Part shown: positions 1 through 10,987 of the stretch, piece after piece
Position numbering within the stretch: the first letter of the stretch is position 1
Layout of the letters: every line of letters begins with the position of its first letter
DNA from: Alentia gelatinosa
Taxonomy: Eukaryota; Annelida; Polychaeta; Phyllodocida; Polynoidae
Direction of reading: 5' to 3'
Assembly (NCBI GenBank): GCA_950022655.1
Contig: OX465584.1
Location: forward strand, 24,835,469 to 24,899,468
DNA length: 64,000 bases
Translations under genes and position numbers: made by a program
The notes under the pieces: model-generated
What the model saw: the letters and a program-made list of their open reading frames with translations, nothing else
Told to the model about the DNA's origin: nothing
The model's database searches: none

Positions 1-197
1 AATCTCTTCACAGGCTGCCTCCCCATGACCAGTCTCAAAGTACAACCAAGTTGCTGTACATTTGAAGAGCTGCTGGTGTTTGGTGATGACACTGAAACAT
101 GCACTGTTCCAGTACTGTGACGTCGGGCCATGAGTCACATAGTGAACACAAGAAATAAACATTCTTTAGAACCCCCTCTGTGAGCAATACACCACTC

Positions 198-1584
198 TCA
201 CTCTAAAGTTATATAATGCCAGAAAACCTGCCTAAGGCTGTCCATTACACTGTAGTTCTTGGCTGCCCCTTTGTTAATCAGGGCAACAGTAGCCTGGTTT
301 TCTGAGTACACTGTCACTTTCTTATTCCGCCAGTCGTTGCAGTAGAGTCTGGATGCTGGTTCCAGGGTTAGAGTTTCTAGGTAATTGATGAGGAGGTCCT
401 TCACCTCAGGAGAATCATTCCAACTAATGTGAAACCATTTCTCGCCATAGATTCCTCCGGCACAGGAGAGGCAAGTTTCTATCGAGACCGGGTATATGAG
501 CACGTTTCCAGCAGTAGGACTAGGCCGTTGAAGACCTAAATCTGACCACCATTGTCAATCAGCGAACATGGAAGCTGTGACCCTCGTCTTATTGGAGGAT
601 GCTTTCAACGTCATTATCTGGTCCATTAACCTCCTGGTAAATGTCCTGCCTCCTTAGATGACATAGGAGGCCCAGCTGAGACGTCCCGCTGATGACTCCA
701 GGCACTTCTTTGACACCGACTTGCATTTTTTTCATGTCTACCAGGCATTCCCGCAACTGGGAAACCTTGTCGTCATGTTCCATTTTGTCAATTACAAAAC
801 CCAGATAGGTGAGGGAGGTGGTGGCCATCACCACCTTGTTGTAATTTATGCTGAATCCCAGGACCCTGAGCACCCTCATTAATGTGTTTAGCACCTGCGT
901 GGTGCGCCCCCTGGTGAAAAAATTGTCAAAATAAGCAGAAACATGGGAAAAACCTAGAGTAGCCATAATTTGTCTGACACACTTGGTTAATTGGTTGATG
1001 CGTTAAGTCTTGCTCCGAACATTAGGCGGGTGTCTATTATATAGGTCTGAATCACTGGGGTAAACTACCATTTGAGCCCTGCAAGGGGAAAATCTTCGGG
1101 ATGCACCTTCACACTTCAATAAGCATTAGATAGGTCCACTTTCACTATATAGTCCCTTTTCTCAATGAACGAGGTGGCATCCTCTAGGCTCTGAAGTAGT
1201 CATCGACCGTGTAAGAATTCATAGATGCTCCTCCAGGTCTGCTCCCATTGGGTACCAGGGGGTGAAAGTGGGGAGTTGTGAAAGGACCTCCTCACGTTCC
1301 TCCTTTATACATTGGCGCATATATTTGTTGGCTGATGCAGGGTTCTTGGCCACCAGGACCGGAGGTGTATCAGCCGTGTACCCCAGTGGCAAGCCATACT
1401 CAATAAAATTGATGACTTGGGCGTCCACATAGCTGGAGAGGGCATGGCGCCATGCCTTTGAGTTGAGACCAGATTTTACAGGGATCCAAGCACTGGCAAA
1501 ATTTGGGAGGCTGCTTTCCTGGATTATATTAAAGGTCCCTGCGAGGCTTGAACAATCACTGCAATGGTGGCAGGCACAGATCAT
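198..1584 (-). pseudogene. Decayed DIRS/Ngaro-type retroelement (RT and RNase H)
   Basis: Minus-strand fragments in several frames read like the polymerase of a tyrosine-recombinase retrotransposon. About 1219-1584 gives the stretch that precedes the RT (AWRHALSSYVDAQ, then a GLPLGY motif). About 1010-1210 gives RT motif A as KVDLSNAY followed by an in-frame TGA at 1116-1118, then a TAG after LKW and the later motif RLMFGARLN. About 589-966 gives the RT C-terminal part, with YFDN where an active enzyme has Y-x-DD. About 198-503 gives an RNase H-like segment (SENQATVALINKGAAK). Stops, frameshifts and the D-to-N change show that it is dead. No recombinase ORF or repeats are visible on the left, where the window begins. 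It is clearly a different, older element than the intact one at 12-17 kb. Confidence 0.75.
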
Positions 1585-1599
1585 AGGGGTGCAACCTGA

Positions 1600-2800
1600 G
1601 GAACTGCTGCGCCACCTGCCGCCGAGTCACTTTGCATTGTTGGGAGAACTACAAAGCACACGTGGTGGCCGCCTACTGAGTAAACATCACTTTCTATTGC
1701 ACAATCACCATCAACAACAACATGAGGATCAACAACATTAACATCATCATGGACGACAACTTCAACATGGCGTACGACGGGGATCCTAACCATTGCAGTA
1801 TCTGTACTTCTTCTTTGACCATTGGGGCCTATTATTTGGGGGAAAATTAGTAGCCTCAATGATCTCCAAAATCATTATAAAAGGTAAACAGCACAACCAT
1901 TTCGGTATCAAATTAATGTAGGTATTTATTTCAGATTTCAAAATCACCCAGGTGTATTCAGCTAGTATAAGTGATTTGAGACCTGTGCAATTCCGCTCTG
2001 GGCCTTGAAATACAAACAAATGGGGAAAATAGCCATGCTTACCTGGGTCAACCCTAGTTGAGGCCGAGTCTATGATGTTCCGGACTTGGTCGTCGATGGC
2101 CTCATTGTAGGTGGCCTGATGATGGACTGGCAGGCCGAAGGCTGTGCTCGGAGAGTGTTGTCTGCCCCAGCGAGTGTGCTGTCCTGGGAGACAGTGGTGC
2201 CATCATGTAGTTGCCCGTCACATAGTTGAGACCAAGCATAGGAGCCGACACAATCAAGTAACCAGGGAATTCCCAGCTAAATGCCAACATAGATATTAGT
2301 CTGATGTAATTCTTTTGAAGTACTGGATATCTGGCGAGAGCGGCACTCTTCTCGGTTTTCGTATACTTTCTCTAGGCTGGAACAAGCTTCAAGGATTGAT
2401 TTTTCTTAGTGTCTGAGGTAATTTAGAACATGATCTCCAATACTACAATAACGTCTGGCATCAGACCATTCCTTGTTGAATATAAGGATACTTAAGGCTG
2501 AAGAGAAATGAGGACCGGGTTAAAAAAAAAAATTAACAATAACCTGTTGGCTAACAAAACCTTTATTGACTCTGATAGTTTAGAACAAGAACTAGCATAT
2601 GTACAAAAGGAATTGGAGAACATTCTTTTGCACAGGTACATGGTTCCGATCCAAGGTAAATTGGCTAAGTGTGGGTAAAAAGCTAACAAAATATTCTTTC
2701 AATTTAGAAAAGAGGAACTATAATGATATATTTATTTCTCAAAAGCAGGTGCATCTCAGGTGCAGTTCCAGCTGGCAAAAATTAATAAACCAGTTTTTGT
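1600..2800. other. Stretch without a recognisable gene
   Basis: The part at 1680-1770 is rich in CAA/CAT triplets and may be the remnant of the N-terminal ORF of the preceding retroelement. At 2040-2290 the minus strand is open for about 60 codons and GC-richer, but I recognise no protein. Nothing else is seen. Confidence 0.4.
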
Positions 2801-2810
2801 CGGCAGGAAG

Positions 2811-3126
2811 AAATCCCACCAAGCAGACGAGAATAGGTAGATCGGGCTGGACGCCGGGTTTAAAATCTAGCTGGTGGAAGAGCATTTCAGGCAGCAGATG
2901 GCCTGGTGCCTGAGCAAATGTTCAGCAACAATGAGGCGCTGTCCCATCAAACTCCAACAGTTGCAGATTTCACCTGGTAACTCAGAGCTGGCGCCTGTTG
3001 GAACATCTTGCGAGCGATTCAACCAAGCTGGCTGATACCTCCTGAAAGCCAGATCTGCTGGCATACGCTGTGTGGTGGCTGGTGTACAGGTGCCAGCCAG
3101 GGTTGGCGTCTAGTTGGTGGAATATG
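2811..3126. repeat. MITE-like repeat with GGTGGAAT terminal inverted repeat, copy 1
   Basis: The segment ends with TTGGTGGAATATGG and starts with AAATCCCACCAAGCAGAC, which are imperfect inverted copies. The end and internal stretches (for example around GCCAGCAGATCTGG on the minus strand) resemble the better preserved element at 63183-63854. I infer a non-autonomous DNA transposon family. Confidence 0.45.
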
Positions 3127-4460
3127 GACTTAAATATGGAACAAGAGGGATTATTACATTAATACCTAATAGTAAGGAAAATCAGTCAGAATTAAGTAAC
3201 TGGCAACCAATTTCACTGCTTAATGTCTATTATAAAATCCTTACAAAGGCCTTGGTCATTTGGGTGAAGACGGTTATTAAAGGATTGATCAACAGTGACC
3301 AAACAGACTTACTTAACCCTTTAAGGATGGGTACCCGCGGCCGAGCTACCCCGTAAGGACGGGTGCTGGTGGCAGTTTGTCCCCCTAGGGGGTGGCAGAT
3401 ATTTGTAAAAATCCATAATTTGAGTGCTTAATCATGTGATACAAAACTTAATCCTAAATATTTCATTTCTCCTAAGTAGAAAAAACTAATTGTGGTGTCA
3501 GACCTACTCCCTGTGAAAATTTGACTAATATTGTTTCATTATTTCCTTGTTAAAAACAAATTTGTATATTTTTAAAAATGATGCCATCATTTGCCCTGGG
3601 CTGGTTGATGCCTCAAGGCATCATTCACCCATATAGGGCTAAGGGAAGATACCTGGGTACCAACATCAGGTCTACTGAGGGATTTTTAGAAAAGGCTGAT
3701 GATTTTGAAGACCCCAGTTATCACTGGACTTTAGGAGGCCCTTCAATTCAATAAATTGGAATGTCATACAAATAGGAACAAGACTTTTAGGTTTGGTGTC
3801 TACTTCCAAAATTGGATTAAATTATTGTATGAGAAATGTGAAGTCTGTGTTACAAATAATGGTTCCACACACAGTGGTTCTCTTCTAGCAAGGGAATGCA
3901 TCAGGGGTGTTGCCTGTCTCCATACCTTTTTGTTTTGGTGATAGAGATCCTGGCTATTGCCATAAGACAAGATAAGGACATAAAAGGGTACAGCCTGGAT
4001 GATGCAGAGGTTAAGTTGACACATTTTGCAGATGATGTAACAGTTTTCCTTAATAGGGGAGCGGATGGTTTGTAAAGACTTCAAGAGATTATGGAGGTGT
4101 TTTATGAATTGTCTGGACTATGATTAAATGACCATAAGACTGTATTTCCTATTATTGATAAAGAAAATGTGAATGTTTTATGTCAGTATAAGGAGTGGAG
4201 AAGCAGAAGACTTTGGAGATGTACTTCTCAAGGAACAGGTCTGCTGTGCAACACTTCTGTTTGAACTATTATCCCAAGCTGATACTATGAAGGAATATAG
4301 TGGATAGCTTAGAGAATCTTATATTATTATATCCTTGTATGGTTTCATATGAATGTTCCTGACAATGTGTTCACAGTGTTTAAAAAGATGGTGACACAGT
4401 TTATATGTCTTCCAATAAAAAAAGGGGGTCTTGTACTTTTGGATTTAAACTTGATAGTTA
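3114..4460 (+). pseudogene. Decayed Tx1/L1-clade LINE reverse transcriptase
   Basis: Plus-strand fragments follow the L1/Tx1 RT in order. There is a GIITLIPNSKENQSELSNW block followed by QPISLLNVYYKILTKAL (3140-3260). After a MITE insertion come RYLGTNIRSTEGFLEKAD (from 3649), NWIKLLYEKCEV (3797-3835) and the catalytic block LTHFADDVTVFLN (about 4013-4055). A thumb-like segment with KKGGLVLLDLNLI (about 4420-4455) ends the recognisable part. Stops and frameshifts are scattered throughout, so it is inactive. It is interrupted at 3317-3638 by a piggyBac-type MITE. The related 3' portion at 38182-39737 could come from the same family. Its 3' end is overwritten by the next LINE. Confidence 0.75.
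3317..3638. mobile_element. piggyBac-type MITE (TTAA target) inside a Tx1/L1 LINE
   Basis: The element starts CCCTTTAAGGATGGG directly after TTAA (3313-3316) and ends ATATAGGG directly before CTAA (3639-3642), a one-base variant of the TTAA duplication. It interrupts the LINE reading frame: joining the flanks at a single TTAA restores the codons QTDLLKGRYLG. It carries an internal hairpin TGATGCCTCAAGGCATCA at about 3605-3622. TTAA duplication and CCC/GGG ends are the signature of piggyBac transposition. No transposase is encoded. Related copies occur at 9168-9541, 20405-20760 and 24858-25143. Confidence 0.7.
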
Positions 4461-4503
4461 CCACTTCTAGGATTTCTTCATACATTACTGTTTTTTAAGG
4501 GCC

Positions 4504-5397
4504 TTGATATTTGTTAATGACTTGTTGTTACATGATGATCACACATTTTATTTAATGTATGCTAGCGATCTTCTCGTGGTCTCATCAAATCAAGATGTAG
4601 CAATCGCTGAAACAACCTTGCAAGTGACCATTAATTGTATAGAACAATGGTACAAGCTTAATAAGCTCGAGATAAACGTGTCTAAGACAAAAGCTGTATA
4701 TCACGGTTTTCGAAAAAGGCATAAGAACCTAACAAAGAACAATTTATATATTTCTGGATCTATCATTGAAACATGTACCGAGATGAACTACCTTGGAGCG
4801 GTCATCGATGAATCGCTCTCATTCGAGAAACATACATCTATGTTAGTGAAAAAACTTGAAAGTAAAGCAATATTATTCTCCAAATCCAGGAAATATTTCG
4901 ATGAAGGTACAGCTAAGAAAATTTTGAAAACATGCCTGTTACCCCTCATGGACCATTGCTCCTTCCTCCTGGAAGGGACAACTGTAAAAACGCAGCGCCG
5001 AATCGATACATGCTTTAATAGATGCCTTCGAACAACATTAGGAAAAAAGGCGTTCAATGAGGGTATTTTCATTAGTAATGAGGAACTTAGATCAAAATGT
5101 GGGGTCACACTTCCCAGGCACAGACGGCTAGTGCTACTGTTGGGGGTAATTAGGAGCCTCTTCACAACGAACTGCCTGTCTGCCCAAAACCAGGTAGGAA
5201 ACACTCGTGAAACCAGACAAACAGTTAAGCACAACTTCTCTTTGAAAAAACCCAATACTGAACGGTTTCGTAAATCAAGTACATATACGGGACTGAAGAT
5301 CTGGAACATGCTTCCATTGGCTGCCCAACAGTCAAGCAGGGGCAAGACCTTCAAGAGAAAAACAGTTCTGAAAGTGAATGCATTTTTATCTGGATAA
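4504..5397 (+). pseudogene. 5'-truncated LINE reverse transcriptase (C-terminal half)
   Basis: This 297-codon open frame begins within the palm domain. IFVNDLLLHDD leads to MYASDLLVVSS, where an active enzyme has YADD, so a catalytic Asp has become Ser. Then follow LEINVSKTKAVYHGF and YLGAVIDESLSFEKH, the thumb, and a C-terminal tail with TGLKIWNMLPLAAQQ, typical of Jockey/CR1-group LINE ORF2 ends. The endonuclease and RT fingers are missing, so the first ATG is not a real start; this is a 5' truncation, the usual outcome of target-primed reverse transcription. The 3' UTR runs to a polyadenylation signal and A tract (separate entry). It lies directly after the Tx1 remnant. Confidence 0.8.
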
Positions 5398-5848
5398 AAA
5401 ATGATGAATACATTTGTTCGAGGAGTATGAAAACATCACTAGCACAAATATGTAACAATGTTGTACCTGTACATATGCTTACCTGTAGCCTGTTGAAATA
5501 TCGCCAGATGTCCTATGTATACCAGAGCAATCGTGAGAAATGTATAAGTAATGTAGAGGAAAATACTGTATATACTATACTATACTACATGTCTCGAAGC
5601 ATTATTGTTAAGATGCTCTTGCTCAGATCTGATCTGAGAAACGAAGATAAATGATGTTAACTTGGACTAATAATAGTACTTATATATATCTGTATAAGCA
5701 CTTCTGCAGTAATATTGAACAACTGCCATCTGTACATTGTCATTCACTCAATTACCATTTTTCTTCACCATTCACCCACAGAAGTGGAAGAACGACGATG
5801 TATAGTCGAATGTCTTGTGAATAAACCTACTTTAAAAAAAAAGAAAAA
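5398..5848 (+). other. LINE 3' UTR with poly(A) signal and tail
   Basis: Non-coding stretch after the LINE ORF ends with AATAAA at 5820-5825 and an A-rich tract from 5834. This marks the 3' end of the retrotransposed copy. Confidence 0.65.
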
Positions 5849-5849
5849 G

Positions 5850-6880
5850 GTACATAGGTCAGGTGTGTTTCTAACAATTGGAATCAGTTGGTTCCATTTG
5901 GTGCCACCATGATACTGCACGGATCTGTTGTATGGTAGGCGATTTGGACGATAAGTGATTGGCCATGAGGAAATGGCCATAAGAGCGAGTATATATATGT
6001 TGGTAGATCTGGACTTATGAAATGCCTAAGGTAAGGTATGTGTTCCTATGCTCTGAGTGTAAGACCTGTTTGATATGTTCTTTGTTGATTATACATATAC
6101 TTTTGTTTTAAATGGCTTAACACATCATAGGTCTGTGAAATTACTCTGAAAATGGAATTACGACCATGATGTACATAACTGTGATACTACTACTATAAAT
6201 CCAAGGACAATCTGCTCATGTATTTTATAAATATGACTAATTTATTTTGCTTACTAAACTCAACCAATGTATATGTGAAATACTTATATAGGGGTAGGCT
6301 TGGTCATGAAAATCAACTTTTATAGTTGAGACCAATGCCCTCTTTATTGTTTCCGCTGGATGAACCAACTCTGTGTAAACTAAAGAATATTGTACTCTGA
6401 TCTGGAAACAATAAAAAAATTTAAAAAACAAAAAAAAACCAAAAAAAAACCAGGGGTTCTGGAAATATCAAGAAACAGGTGTAAGGGGTCAGTGAGGAAA
6501 ATACTCTGTACTATGAAACTGTTGTTTTCTGGAAGATGCTTGTTGAGGCCTCAGGATGAGACCTTGTCTTTATTTTTTTACATATACCCAAACAAAAAAA
6601 GAGAGAAAGCTTGATATGAGATAATGAATATTGGCTTTGGTGGTAGACACATATACGATAAGATGGATTAATAATCCCAAAGAGACATCATCATTGAAAA
6701 AGGAAAATATGCTGGACAACTTTTCAAAACTGGTTCAAAGACTGTCTTGGAAATTGATTGTTGTGAATTATATGTCATAAGGCTTGACTAACTTTTATAA
6801 GAATTCGATTATAACCAAATCTATTGGTTAAATCATTTGTTTAATGGTAAAAACGCCACTTTGAGATATGAATAACCAGA
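5850..6880. other. Spacer between two LINE copies
   Basis: AT-rich sequence with A-rich tracts at about 6412-6450, probably the relic of another poly(A) tail. No coding frame is recognisable. Confidence 0.4.
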
Positions 6881-6892
6881 AAGTGTACAACA

Positions 6893-8623
6893 ATGGATGA
6901 GCATGTGTCTGATTCTATTGAAGAATTTCCTAATGTAATAGGGAAATCCCAAGAAGGTAAACAACTTGAGGCAAACAAAATGAATCTATACTTTACATCT
7001 ATAGGTCTTAATATATTATCCGTTCTAGGTCCAGATGATAACAATGGTCAAACTTATAATGATGCAATGTCACATACATATGAAAAATTAAAACTGGATA
7101 CTATACGGTCAAATGACCTACTTATAATATTAAAGGAAATGGATACAAATAAAGCTACAGGAATTCCACACCTAAAGTCTGGTTTACTGAAGCAAATTTT
7201 AATGAATAATTTACAATTAACCACAAGACTTTTGAATAAAGTTATAGTAAATGGCAAATTTCCAAAATCACAAAAAAGCGGAGTGATAACCCCATTACCC
7301 AAATCCGGCGATCTGACACAACACTCAAACTGGCGACCTATTACTGTTGTATCCACGCTCTCAAAAATAATAGAAAAGATTATTCAAGGACAGCTAATAA
7401 GTCACCTGGTAGATACTGACCGAATAAATAAATACCAGTACGGATTCATGCCAGGCCGGTCGACTAGCCAGGCTGTGTTTCACCTGCTATCGGAACTGTA
7501 TTCTGGTATAAACGGGGGTGTGTACAATTTATGTACCTTCGTCGACGTCAAAAAGGCGTTCGACAGCGTGTCACACAAAATTTTATTTAGGAAACTTAAT
7601 GTCTTTGGTCTACATAAAGATACTATTAATTTCTTGAGGAGCTATCTCTCAGATCGAACACAATCTTTGAAGCTTGGTGACACTTTGTCAAACGTTCTGC
7701 CTATTGAATGTGGGGTGCCTCAGGGGTCCGTTCTGGGCCCCACGCTATTTATAATGTTCATTAATGATATATTTAAATGCTTCGTAAACTGTGTTGCCAT
7801 AATGTACGCGGACGACCTTGTCTTAATATCCAGGGCAAATACTCCAACCACAGCAATACAAAAAATGCAAAATGATCTCGATAACATCTCTGAATGGTGT
7901 CAGGCAAACAAACTCTTAATTAACACGAGAAAGACAAAACAAATGTGGGTTGGCAAACAACCGAAGGAAAATGATGGTTCGCATTGTCTGATACAAAATG
8001 AGGAATTGGAATTCGTAACTAATTTCACATATCTTGGAGTGGCTCTGGATTCAAGGCTTGAATATAAAACCTTCGCTAATAACACAGTTTACGACATAAG
8101 ACAGAAATTAAATAAACTCCGATTACTAAAGCACATACTACCAAAAGATAGCAGAATCAAGATAGTAAAGCAGATGATTATGCCAAAACTTGACTATGTG
8201 GGATATTTGTATCTCAGTTGCACACTAAACATATCCAGAAAACTCGAAACAATCTTCAATCATTGTCTGCGATCAGCCATGGGTATCACCAACTACAGAG
8301 ACATTAGCATTGATGAACTGTTTAACAAATGTAAAATTCGTCAACTGAGGTACCGCTGGACAACACAACTGATGGCAATGACGCGACAGTGGTCAGATGA
8401 CCCGGCACACTGTAAATTACCGACCAGAGTAACAAGATATCAGGATAAAATTGTCCTGGAAGTAGACCGACCACGACCTGAAAAGTATCGCCATTCACCC
8501 CTATACTTAGGGAGTAAAATCTGGAACAAGCTACCAACCAACATCCAACAGATCAAAGACAGTTCTTATTTTAAGATCTTTGTGAAAGATTTCTTATTAA
8601 AAATTCAAGATTGTTGGAACTGA
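6893..8623 (+). CDS. LINE reverse transcriptase, 5'-truncated (Jockey/CR1 group)
   Basis: This 576-codon open frame is a nearly complete RT domain without endonuclease. Motifs in order are GVITPLPKSGDLTQHSNWRP, the fingers QYGFMPGRSTSQA, motif A FVDVKKAFDSVSH, GVPQGSVLGPTLF, the intact catalytic MYADDLVLIS, then LLINTRKTKQMWVG and FTYLGVALDSRLEY. The tail contains LGSKIWNKLPTNIQQ. An in-frame TGA at 6869-6871 blocks extension upstream, so the copy has lost its apurinic endonuclease and probably ORF1. The catalytic residues are intact, so it is young, but it cannot be autonomous. It is in the Jockey/CR1/L2 LINE superfamily; I cannot name the clade. The same general layout is seen in the LINE copies at 4504 and 42 kb. 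Confidence 0.85.
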   Translation: MDEHVSDSIEEFPNVIGKSQEGKQLEANKMNLYFTSIGLNILSVLGPDDNNGQTYNDAMSHTYEKLKLDTIRSNDLLIILKEMDTNKATGIPHLKSGLLKQILMNNLQLTTRLLNKVIVNGKFPKSQKSGVITPLPKSGDLTQHSNWRPITVVSTLSKIIEKIIQGQLISHLVDTDRINKYQYGFMPGRSTSQAVFHLLSELYSGINGGVYNLCTFVDVKKAFDSVSHKILFRKLNVFGLHKDTINFLRSYLSDRTQSLKLGDTLSNVLPIECGVPQGSVLGPTLFIMFINDIFKCFVNCVAIMYADDLVLISRANTPTTAIQKMQNDLDNISEWCQANKLLINTRKTKQMWVGKQPKENDGSHCLIQNEELEFVTNFTYLGVALDSRLEYKTFANNTVYDIRQKLNKLRLLKHILPKDSRIKIVKQMIMPKLDYVGYLYLSCTLNISRKLETIFNHCLRSAMGITNYRDISIDELFNKCKIRQLRYRWTTQLMAMTRQWSDDPAHCKLPTRVTRYQDKIVLEVDRPRPEKYRHSPLYLGSKIWNKLPTNIQQIKDSSYFKIFVKDFLLKIQDCWN

Positions 8624-8797
8624 TGTGTTCTATCGTGGTTACAGCAGAAATGAAAGAAATTTTAAGTACCAGTACTATCGCTGCACTGTTTTGTACTGTC
8701 CTGTCACGTCCTGTTTATGTCTTTGTTATGGAATTATGTGAAAAACGCCCACTTGGGTGACTGTAATTTCCTTTATCTGAATAAAAAAAAAAAAAAA
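8624..8797 (+). other. LINE 3' UTR and poly(A) tail
   Basis: A short 3' UTR after the LINE stop ends with AATAAA at 8780-8785 and an uninterrupted A tract to 8797, marking the 3' end of the retrocopy. Confidence 0.75.
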
Positions 8798-9167
8798 TTC
8801 TGTATTTTACAATGATAAAAGGAAATAAAGAGAACAATGCTCAATATAAAAAAAAAGAAATATCCAGGGTGCAGGGGAGATGCAGGGGGCCATTAAATGA
8901 TATTTTGTTGTACGTTAGGCTGGACAATAACATAAATCGAAAGATAAACGACATTCTAGATGACCTGTTCCATTGTGGGTAGAATAAGACTAGTCGTAGG
9001 TATCAGCATTATCGTTAGTGCAATTGATTTATTTCCATGTGATATACATTTCTTATATAAATACCCATACACACCAGTGATGCATTGCGACAGGCAGGCC
9101 AAGTGGTGCAGTCCCTATATTTCAGTTCGAATGGTAAAATGTTTTTCAAAAATGTTTTGATCATTAA

Positions 9168-9541
9168 CCCTTTTCCTGCATCACCCAGTTCCCCTGCTCA
9201 GCATTACACGGCAGGCATTGTCTGCATAAACAGCCATGCTACGCACGGCTGGCACTTTTTTTTTTTTAGGAATAGCAATGTCAAAAGATGTATAATGCGA
9301 TTTGAACAATTTACCTTAGTAACTGATGATATTTTGTTATACCAAATCAGAGCTCAATATGGCTCTTATACTTTGTTAAAGTTTCTTCTAATTCAAACGA
9401 TTATTTTCTTATCATATAAGTATCAATTATGCCTCTAAGATGCCTGGAGGCATCCTCCTGCCATAGTCGGAGGAATGCCTGGTGGTATCATGCTGCCATA
9501 GCCAGGGGAATGCCTGGAGAGATCATGTTGCAATTAAAGGG
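9168..9541. mobile_element. piggyBac-type MITE, divergent copy
   Basis: It starts CCCTTTTCCTGCA after TTAA (9164-9167) and ends TGCAATTAAAGGG before TTTA (9542-9545), giving inverted ends and a near-identical TTAA-type duplication. Internally it has three imperfect tandem units of about 35 bp starting ATGCCTGG (about 9440-9530), including the hairpin ATGCCTGGAGGCAT. Confidence 0.6.
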
Positions 9542-9545
9542 TTTA

Positions 9546-10306
9546 CAAACGATGAAATTCGGTATACACGTATCACATACGTATAGGATTCGCTGTTGTA
9601 AATATATTTTGATTTGAATCAGATTATTATCTGCCAGTTTTACGTTGTGTGACATGAGTGTGTTCTGTATTTGCCCCACTAGAACTTTATAGACTGATCC
9701 TGTAATGTCCAAACTAGATTCAGAGTGACATATGTCTAATCAGTTGTTTAATTTGTCCTGATAAGTGTTTATAGATCAGTCATACTCTTTGTGGATAATT
9801 TGTTTATCATATTGTTTAGAGAAAACATACAGTGTTGATTGAGTATGAACTCAGATCATTTTAGATTTTCAAAGTATTGAACTATGAGAACTTAGACAAT
9901 ATTGCTGTGTTTGTTGACAGTTTTTACAGTGGCGGTTTAAATGACACTTGAGTGGCAGTTAAGGTGGATGGTAAAGTGACTATAATGGAAATGATATCAA
10001 TAAATAAAGAAATAAATGTCATCTTTAAATTCAAAAGAAATTTCGTTCTCTTCAACTTATATTATATGTGTATTAATTGAGAGAAGTGTATTTCATTTCA
10101 TCTCATTATTCTTATTTCCTTATTTTTTTTATTTTCCTTTCCTTATTTTTCCTTGGTTTTGTACGCAGATCTTACTTGGAGGAAATGTAACTCAATTGGA
10201 AGAACTCCCTTGTGGGAGAAATTGTGGTAAATAAACAAAAGAAACCAAAAAAACCCAAAAAAACTTATGGGCGAGGGAACAACTGATGCTTGTGTAGTAC
10301 TACTTA
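9546..10306. other. Spacer downstream of the choline transporter gene
   Basis: AT-rich with a T-rich tract near 10110-10160; no coding frame or RNA gene is recognised. Confidence 0.4.
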
Positions 10307-10369
10307 TCAACCTCTTGTGGTTTGCGGCCGCCTGTCAAGAAATCCATCAATTATTGTCTATTTATTCCA
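10307..10369. repeat. Half copy of a foldback repeat with the likely CHT poly(A) signal
   Basis: The sequence around GCGGCCGCCTGTC is an inverted match of 11355-11410 and of both arms of the foldback element at 53095-53460. TTTATT at 10361-10366 reads AATAAA on the minus strand, about 90 bp after the transporter stop codon, so it is the best candidate polyadenylation signal of that gene. Confidence 0.5.
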
Positions 10370-10453
10370 GCGTCATACTCGATAAAACTGTGTCCGCGTA
10401 TAAAATAGTGCCATTCAGATGTGGATATTCCATCAGCTGTCAAGTAGGAAGTA

Positions 10454-10987
10454 TCACAACTTGGTCTGCTGTAAAATATGTTCCCTCGAGCTAAAATTGT
10501 ATTCCAGTTCCATCTCAGACTCCTTCTGATCTTTAGTCTCTGGCATGGGAGCTGCTTTTGCGAGGCAACCACCAAAGTCGTATTTCTTCGATAATACGCC
10601 TCGTTGGAAAAGAGCCCGAGCGATATTGGAGATGATTAAGTTAGCAAAGAGAGCACAAAGCATAGCGAATGTTTTGAATGGGAACACCTGTCCCTCTGTT
10701 TCACTGTAGAATGGATACTTTATGATCACGGGGAGATTCAAACCGGGGTCACCCCCACCTAGCCGCAGGAAGAGACCCAAAACGAGGCCCACGAAGGAGC
10801 CGTACGCGTTCACGGTGTGCGTCGCCAGTGCGCATGTCAGCTGGGGGAACATGATGACGAACACCATATCAGCTGCCAGAAAGAACATGTCGAAGATGGA
10901 CTTCAGAAAGATGGCCAATACAGTGGCTATGGCAGCCGTGGTGAATAAGCAAACCCGCTGGACAACCATCAACTCGAACTGTGATGC
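10454..10987 (-). CDS. SLC5A7-like: CHT-like exon 9 (last coding exon)
   Basis: Codes residues 361-537 and the TGA stop. [17 protein letters not shown] is followed by the last TM segments ([50 protein letters not shown]) and an acidic cytoplasmic tail. The acceptor TTTGCAG lies in phase 0. The exon is bracketed by inverted copies of a foldback repeat (10307-10369 and 11220-11410). Confidence 0.93.
   Translation of the reverse strand, partial: ASQFELMVVQRVCLFTTAAIATVLAIFLKSIFDMFFLAADMVFVIMFPQLTCALATHTVNAYGSFVGLVLGLFLRLGGGDPGLNLPVIIKYPFYSETEGQVFPFKTFAMLCALFANLIISNIARALFQRGVLSKKYDFGGCLAKAAPMPETKDQKESEMELEYNFSSREHILQQTKL

Noticed and set aside
4788..5354. 188-codon minus-strand frame opposite the LINE
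   Set aside because: It is a shadow of the plus-strand RT frame, which has clear family motifs.
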